Below, in pieces: positions 5,284 to 9,691 of a stretch of DNA of 9,691 nt; the stretch's first letter is position 1; each line of letters opens with the position of its first letter. Position numbers and translations under genes: made by a program. Origin of the DNA: Candidatus Gallimonas caecicola (lineage in GTDB: Bacteria > Bacillota > Clostridia > Christensenellales > Borkfalkiaceae); the NCBI GenBank assembly GCA_904394195.1, contig CAJFNH010000036.1, forward strand, positions 1 to 9,691, in the 5' to 3' direction. A model generated the notes under the pieces. It had not been told where the DNA came from and did no database searches. It saw only the letters and a program-made list of their open reading frames with translations.

Positions 5284-7575
5284 CTATGCTTTCCCTTCGC
5301 TGCGCGAGAGGACAAATTGGTTCCCGCCCGGCTGAAGGCGGGCATCGCCCGTGCTCTGCCAGCCGCCGCACAGCTTGAGTTCGCCGTGCGTGCCCTGCGG
5401 CAGGCGCACGAACAGGTCGATCTTCCCGTCGGCGCGCCGCTGCCATGCGCAGGAGGCCTCGCCGCGCGGCGTGATATGCCTTGCCTGCGCAAAGCCCAGC
5501 TGCCGCACAAAGCAGGGCGCGATGTCGATGCGGGCGGGGTCGTCGAACGCCTCGTTGACGCGCAGCCCCGCAAGATAGGTCATATACCATGCGGCGATGT
5601 CTCCCCAGAAGTGGTGGTTCATCGACTTCAGCCTGCCCAAAGCCACTTTGTCCGAGCCGGGCTTGTGAATGTGGATGAATTCCCACAGGGAGGTTGCGCC
5701 GTGCAGGATCTGGTCGGCATAGGACGGCCGGTCGGGCGACATCGCCATCTCATAGGCAAGGTCGGCATGTCCGCCGTCGGCAAGAACGCGCAGCAGCGCG
5801 CCGATACCCAAAACGCCCACGCGCATGTGCCGTTCCGCCCCCTCGATCATCTCGAGCAGCGCGTGCATCGCCTGTGCGCTCTCCTCCTTACGGAACACGT
5901 CGCGCGCGATGAGCAATGCCTGCGCCGTCTGCGTGCGGCAGTACGCCGCCGCCCCGTTGTTCCAGTCGATAAAATTTTCGCGCGCCGCTTCGCGCAGGGA
6001 GGCCGCCAGCCGCTGCGCCCGCGCCCGCCGCTCCTCCTGTCCGAGCACGCCGAAGATGCGCGCGGCCTTGTCGCAGATATCGATGGCGCTGCAGGTGTCC
6101 GTCACCGCGTTGGGCGTCCAATAGTCCGCCTCGTTCTTGGCGCCGATCTGACACCAGTCGCCCAGCCCGTAGGCGATGACGCCATTTTCCCCTCGCAGCC
6201 CCTCCAGAAAGCCGAGATAGCGCTCGATGGCGTCCGCATTTTCCGCAAGAACCTCCCTGCCCGCGCCGTAGCGGTAGAGCATATAGGGCAGAGCGGTGAG
6301 CACGCCGTCCCACGAAGGGCCGCTCCCCCAGCCGTATCCCCAGCCCGCCGTGGGCACGATGCAGGGGACGGCGCCGTTCTCCTTCTGCGCCGCGCGGATG
6401 CAGGCGAGCCACCTGCGCAGCGAACGCTGTCCATCCAGGAGCAGCATGAACTGCTCCGACGAAAGATACGCGTCCCCCGTCCAGCCGTTCTTTTCGCGGT
6501 GCGGGCAATCGGTGGGAAAATAGAAAAAGTTGGAATAATCGCTGCGCACCGTGTTCTCGAACGTGGCGTTGGCATAGCGGTCGGAACAGGCAAAATACCC
6601 GCGGCGCGCAAGGGCGGAACTCTGTTCGGACATGGTCACAAGGTCCGCCGTCGCCTGTTCGGGCGTGACGCCCGTCACCTTCACATAGCGGAAGCCGTAG
6701 TAGCTGAAACAGGGCGTAAAGCCCTCGCCCTTCTCGCCCTTGCAGATATATACGATGGTCTGGTTGTCGGGCATGTGCCTGTCCATGCGCACGCCGCACT
6801 GGATGTTCTGCGTATCCATCACGCCGCCGCGCAGCCATTCGCCGCACACCAGCCTGATCTCCTGCCCGCGCACGCCGTCCACCTTCAGAACGGGAACGCC
6901 CGCCGTGTTGACGCCGAAGTCGTAGATGTACCCGTCCGCGGCGGGATAGAAGGCGACGGCGCGCCGCCTTTTATATTCGGCGATGGGCTCGAAGTCGGCA
7001 AGCACGCACTCGCCCCGCGGCGTGCGCGCCTGCGCCGCGCTCTGCCATCCGCTGTCGTCGAAGGCAGGGCTTGCCCAGTTTGCGATCTCGCGGCGGGCGT
7101 CGTACACTTCCCCTTCGTGATACTCGTCGCGCAGAATGGGCGAAGGCGCCGTGCGCAGCGTACAGCGCGAGGAGAACACCTCCTTGCCGTCCGCTTCCAC
7201 GCAGAACGCGCACTTGGGCGCGCTGCGGAAGGGCGCCTTGTCAAAGTCCCAGATGAAGCCGCCGTACGCATTGTTGAAGCCGTTGCCCAGGATGATGCCC
7301 AGCACGTTCTTCCCCTTGCGCACATGGGGCGTCAAGTCGTACTCATCGTACACGAGAACGTGGTCTGGATTGCCGATATAGGGCGCCAGGATGCCCTTGG
7401 TGATGCGAACGCCGTTGATATACAGGTCGTAAAACCCTGCGGCGGTAATGCGGATGCGCACGCTCTCCGGCGCGCCGTTCAGCCCGAACGTGCCGCGCAG
7501 ATAGGGCGCAGGCACCATTTTATCATAGTCGGCATACTCCGTGCCCGCCGCCCTGAATGTCCTTTCGAAGTGCAT
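5284..7575 (-). CDS. GH78 alpha-L-rhamnosidase, cytoplasmic
   Basis: Hydrolyses terminal alpha-L-rhamnose from glycosides by an inverting mechanism. The 763-aa protein has N-terminal beta-sandwich domains (residues about 30-320; FYDLYINGVRITKGILAPY and the DYDLTPHV-like stretch match the family's first domain), then the (alpha/alpha)6 catalytic domain. The hallmark DCPHREKNGWTGD spans residues 356-368, with E361 the probable general acid. GATSLWEF carries E632, the probable general base, followed by SMNHHFWGDIAAW (651-663) as in GH78. A C-terminal beta domain follows (about 680-763). There is no signal peptide, so the substrate is taken up first. Start ATG at 7575 has AGGAGG (7587-7582) six bases upstream, and that site overlaps the stop codon of the preceding gene. 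It is oddly placed between two subunits of a redox complex. Confidence 0.93.
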   Translation of the reverse strand: MHFERTFRAAGTEYADYDKMVPAPYLRGTFGLNGAPESVRIRITAAGFYDLYINGVRITKGILAPYIGNPDHVLVYDEYDLTPHVRKGKNVLGIILGNGFNNAYGGFIWDFDKAPFRSAPKCAFCVEADGKEVFSSRCTLRTAPSPILRDEYHEGEVYDARREIANWASPAFDDSGWQSAAQARTPRGECVLADFEPIAEYKRRRAVAFYPAADGYIYDFGVNTAGVPVLKVDGVRGQEIRLVCGEWLRGGVMDTQNIQCGVRMDRHMPDNQTIVYICKGEKGEGFTPCFSYYGFRYVKVTGVTPEQATADLVTMSEQSSALARRGYFACSDRYANATFENTVRSDYSNFFYFPTDCPHREKNGWTGDAYLSSEQFMLLLDGQRSLRRWLACIRAAQKENGAVPCIVPTAGWGYGWGSGPSWDGVLTALPYMLYRYGAGREVLAENADAIERYLGFLEGLRGENGVIAYGLGDWCQIGAKNEADYWTPNAVTDTCSAIDICDKAARIFGVLGQEERRARAQRLAASLREAARENFIDWNNGAAAYCRTQTAQALLIARDVFRKEESAQAMHALLEMIEGAERHMRVGVLGIGALLRVLADGGHADLAYEMAMSPDRPSYADQILHGATSLWEFIHIHKPGSDKVALGRLKSMNHHFWGDIAAWYMTYLAGLRVNEAFDDPARIDIAPCFVRQLGFAQARHITPRGEASCAWQRRADGKIDLFVRLPQGTHGELKLCGGWQSTGDARLQPGGNQFVLSRSEGKA

Positions 7576-7585
7576 GAACTGCCTC

Positions 7586-9022
7586 CTATATCTCGCCGCC
7601 CGCAATGATGAACGACGTCTTTCCGTTTTTGGTGACCTGCTCCGCCGTCATGCCCCACTCGCGCATGAGCTCGTTGAACACGGCGGGCTGGCAGAAGCCG
7701 CTCTGGCACCTGCCCATCCCCGCGCGCGTGCGCAGCTTCACCCCGTCCAGCGTCCGCGCGGGCGGGTTTTGCCGCATGGCGTCCAATATCTCGCCCAGCG
7801 TCACTTCCTCGCAGCGGCACACGATCTTTCCGTATGCAGGGTCTTGGGCGATGACCGCGTTCTTTTCCTCGCGCGAGAGTTCCCTGAACCAATGCGCACT
7901 TCTGCGGAAAGGATCGAAGGCGGCGTTCCCCTTTGCGCCGAGCGCGCCCGCGATCTGCGCCGCAACGTCGCGCGCGATAGCGGGGGAAGCCGTCAGCCCG
8001 GGCGATTCGATGCCCGCCGCATGGAACACCCCCTCCGCGCCCCATTCCAGAATGAAGTCGTGGCGGTCGGAGTACGCGCGCTCGCCCGCAAACGAGGTGA
8101 TGACCTGCCCGAAGGGGATATCCGCGAGCATGGCGAGCGCCCTTTGCGCGATCTCACCGAACGCTTCCCGCCGCACCGCCGTCGAATAGGCGCCATCCTC
8201 CACGGAAGTCGGTCCCACAAGCAGATTTCCGTCCGCCGTGGGTGTAACGAGCACGCCCTTGCCCGCCTTGGTGGGCAGCGAGAACACCGTGTGCCGCGCG
8301 AACGTGCCCACGGACTTGTCGAGCAGCATGTACTCCCCGCGTCGCAGTCCGATGTGAAAGAACGTATCGCCGAAGAGCGCGGCAACGCGCTCCGCGCCCG
8401 CACCCGCGCAGTTGACGACGATGCGCGCCGAAACTTCCCGTCCGTCCGCAGATGCGAGCCGCCAGCCGTCCGAACTTTTCTGCGCCCCTGTGACTTCAAA
8501 CCCGCACAAGAGCTGCGCGCCGTTGTCCATCGCGTTGCCCATGGCGGCAATGGTCAGAGCGTACGGACAAACGATGCCGCCCGTGGGCGCATACAGCGCC
8601 GCCGTGATCTCCTGCGCGATATGCGGCTCGAGCTGTAAAAGTCTGTCCCGCCCGACGATCTCCAGCCCTTCCACGCCGTTTTCGCGCCCGCGTTCAGACA
8701 GCGCCTCCAGTCCCGCCTCCTCGCCGCTGCGGGCGACGACCAGCGAGCCGCACCGCGCAAAGGGCACTCCCAGTTCGCAGCAAACGCCCTCCATCGCGGC
8801 ATTGCCCGCCACGTTATACTTTGCCTTCAGAGTGCCGGGCAAAGCGTCAAAACCCGCATGCACGATACCGCTGTTCGCCTTTGACGCACCCGCCGCAACA
8901 TCGTCCGCCGCCTCCAGTACGGCGACGGACAGGGCATACTTTTTCAGCTCGCGCGCCGTGAGCGCTCCCACAACGCCGCCGCCCACAACGGCAACGTCAA
9001 ACCTTACCTTATCCCTTTGCAT
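7586..9022 (-). CDS. FAD-dependent oxidoreductase, GlpA/LhgO-like, with C-terminal [2Fe-2S] domain
   Basis: A 478-aa DAO-fold flavoprotein: dinucleotide motif VAVVGGGVVG (residues 10-19), SGIVHAGFDALPGTLKAKYN (51-70) as in the L-2-hydroxyglutarate oxidase/GlpA group, and GxxSPGLTASPAIA near 337-350 closing the FAD domain. The C-terminus has the BFD/GlpA-type [2Fe-2S] pattern with C402 and C404 (IVCRCEEVT) and C439 and C444 (GMGRCQSGFC). Such proteins are commonly annotated as anaerobic glycerol-3-phosphate dehydrogenase subunit A and pair with the NAD(P)/FAD and DUF1667 proteins encoded downstream. The substrate cannot be read from the sequence, and no glpK or glpF lies in the window. Start ATG at 9022 follows AAGGG by five bases. 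The frame is open to 9328, but the extension runs across a terminator and into fucO. Its stop lies ten bases before the rhamnosidase start. Confidence 0.87.
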   Translation of the reverse strand: MQRDKVRFDVAVVGGGVVGALTARELKKYALSVAVLEAADDVAAGASKANSGIVHAGFDALPGTLKAKYNVAGNAAMEGVCCELGVPFARCGSLVVARSGEEAGLEALSERGRENGVEGLEIVGRDRLLQLEPHIAQEITAALYAPTGGIVCPYALTIAAMGNAMDNGAQLLCGFEVTGAQKSSDGWRLASADGREVSARIVVNCAGAGAERVAALFGDTFFHIGLRRGEYMLLDKSVGTFARHTVFSLPTKAGKGVLVTPTADGNLLVGPTSVEDGAYSTAVRREAFGEIAQRALAMLADIPFGQVITSFAGERAYSDRHDFILEWGAEGVFHAAGIESPGLTASPAIARDVAAQIAGALGAKGNAAFDPFRRSAHWFRELSREEKNAVIAQDPAYGKIVCRCEEVTLGEILDAMRQNPPARTLDGVKLRTRAGMGRCQSGFCQPAVFNELMREWGMTAEQVTKNGKTSFIIAGGEI

Positions 9023-9061
9023 ATTTTCCCTTGGCACGGCGCCGGAGTCGCCGTCTGCTCT

Positions 9062-9099
9062 AAAAATCACCCGCAGAAACCTGCGCAGGCTTCTGCGGG
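9062..9099 (-). terminator. Intrinsic terminator after fucO
   Basis: On the minus strand, CCCGCAGAA (9099... inward) pairs with TTCTGCGGG, with inner CCTG/CAGG pairing around a CG turn (9070-9099), and TGA then five T (9066-9062) follow. It separates fucO from the oxidoreductase-rhamnosidase operon. I see no good promoter between it and the start at 9022, so the downstream genes may depend on read-through. Confidence 0.75.
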
Positions 9100-9125
9100 C
9101 GTACATTCCCTCCGGAAAACCCTGC

Positions 9126-9691
9126 TTACAGAAGGGATTTATACAGCGCGATGATATCTTCCTTCGTGGGATCCTTGGGATTGCCGGGGCGGCAGGCGTC
9201 GTCCATTGCCGACTGCGCGAGGAAGTCAAGATCCTCTTCCTTGACAATGCCCTTGAGATCCTTGGGGATACCGACGTCCGCGGAGAGCTGTCTGACAGCG
9301 CCGATTGCTGCCTTTCTTGCCTCCGCAAGCGTCATCTTGTCCACGCCCTCGACGCCCATTGCCTTGGCGATATCGCGGTACTTTTCGCCCGTCGCCTCGG
9401 CGTTGTACTCCATGACGGTGGGCAGAATGATGGCGTTCGCCACGCCGTGCGGCGTATCATACAGCGCGCCGAGAGGGTGCGCCATCGAATGGACGATGCC
9501 CAGGCCCACCTTGGAGAAGCCCATGCCGGCGATGTACTGTCCCAAAGCCATGCCCTCTCTGCCTTCGGGCGTGTTGGCGACCGCGCCGCGCAGGTTCTTG
9601 GAAATGATCTCGATTGCCTTCAGGTGGAACATATCGCTCATCGCCCATGCGCCCTTGGTGATATAGCCCTCGATCGCGTGGGTCAAAGCAT
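9126..9691 (-). CDS. fucO: Lactaldehyde reductase (iron-dependent group III alcohol dehydrogenase), 5' part missing
   Basis: The C-terminal half (about 187 of roughly 383 residues) of FucO, which reduces L-lactaldehyde to (S)-1,2-propanediol with NADH at the end of anaerobic fucose or rhamnose breakdown. The visible part aligns closely by memory with E. coli FucO: ALTHAIEGYITKGAW, MALGQYIAGMGFSKVGLG, GEKYRDIAKAMGV. The iron-binding histidines are present in LTHAIE, VHSMAH and DTPHGVAN (H200, H263, H277 in E. coli numbering). The last two bases of the window, with the missing next one, give an AT-ending codon just before Ala-Leu-Thr-His, consistent with the iron-binding Asp. The TTG at 9686 is an internal leucine, not a start. 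A terminator follows the TAA at 9126. Confidence 0.93.
   Translation of the reverse strand, partial: ALTHAIEGYITKGAWAMSDMFHLKAIEIISKNLRGAVANTPEGREGMALGQYIAGMGFSKVGLGIVHSMAHPLGALYDTPHGVANAIILPTVMEYNAEATGEKYRDIAKAMGVEGVDKMTLAEARKAAIGAVRQLSADVGIPKDLKGIVKEEDLDFLAQSAMDDACRPGNPKDPTKEDIIALYKSLL

Noticed and set aside
5264..5686. N-terminal extension of the NAD(P)/FAD oxidoreductase
   Set aside because: The added 141 residues overlap the rhamnosidase C-terminus in another frame and are Arg/Ala-rich; the FAD motif begins right after the ATG at 5263.
5317..7608. Plus-strand open frame of 763 codons opposite the rhamnosidase
   Set aside because: It mirrors a clear GH78 gene. Long antisense frames are expected in GC-rich genes with G/C third positions. 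The product is Arg/Ala/His-rich with no recognisable domain and no ribosome site.
7541..8638. Plus-strand open frame of 365 codons opposite the GlpA-like gene
   Set aside because: Antisense shadow crossing the gene junction, with no family resemblance.
9023..9328. N-terminal extension of the GlpA-like oxidoreductase
   Set aside because: It would run through the fucO coding region and its terminator; the FAD motif begins nine residues after ATG 9022.
9684..9686. TTG as the start of a short alcohol dehydrogenase
   Set aside because: The frame is open to the window edge, and the preceding codons encode the conserved Asp-Ala of the iron site, so it is an internal leucine of a truncated gene.

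Overview
The window looks like a piece of a GC-rich, low-GC-intergenic Bacillota (Clostridia-type, probably gut-dwelling) chromosome. The basis is strong AGGAGG-type ribosome sites, a TTG start, A+T-rich promoters of sigma-A type, an anaerobic FAD/[2Fe-2S]/DUF1667 redox module, and intracellular glycosidases. The taxon is an inference from gene content and style; no marker gene is present.

Layout. Bases 9-1025 (+) encode a cytoplasmic GH43 glycosidase (arabinofuranosidase type). It converges on the minus-strand pyrimidine salvage pair uraA-upp (3285-1137). Two strong hairpins lie between the two convergent units. The uraA and upp reading frames overlap by 17 bases, and uraA has its own extended -10 promoter. 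From 3286 to 3678 there is an A+T-rich non-coding stretch. It holds the terminator of the next operon, a second strong promoter, a short untranslated transcription unit ending in a 14-bp hairpin, and the uraA promoter. From 9022 down to 3679 (minus strand) runs a tight four-gene operon: GlpA/LhgO-like FAD oxidoreductase with a C-terminal [2Fe-2S] domain, GH78 alpha-L-rhamnosidase, NAD(P)/FAD-dependent oxidoreductase, and a small DUF1667 cysteine protein. Upstream of it, separated by an intrinsic terminator, is the C-terminal half of fucO (lactaldehyde reductase), cut by the window edge.

How they may work together. The rhamnosidase would release L-rhamnose from imported rhamnosides. Rhamnose catabolism is known to give DHAP and L-lactaldehyde, and FucO reduces L-lactaldehyde to 1,2-propanediol. 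The three-part flavin/Fe-S module is usually annotated as an anaerobic glycerol-3-phosphate dehydrogenase, but here the rhamnosidase gene sits inside it, with coupled ribosome sites on both sides. That placement is the most notable feature of the window and suggests the redox complex may act in glycoside/rhamnose metabolism, which is inference. The uraA-upp unit is a self-contained uracil uptake and salvage operon.

I see no tRNA, rRNA, CRISPR, insertion sequence, phage gene or obvious defence system. The best candidates for something undescribed are the rhamnosidase-redox gene cluster and the short orphan transcription unit upstream of uraA.
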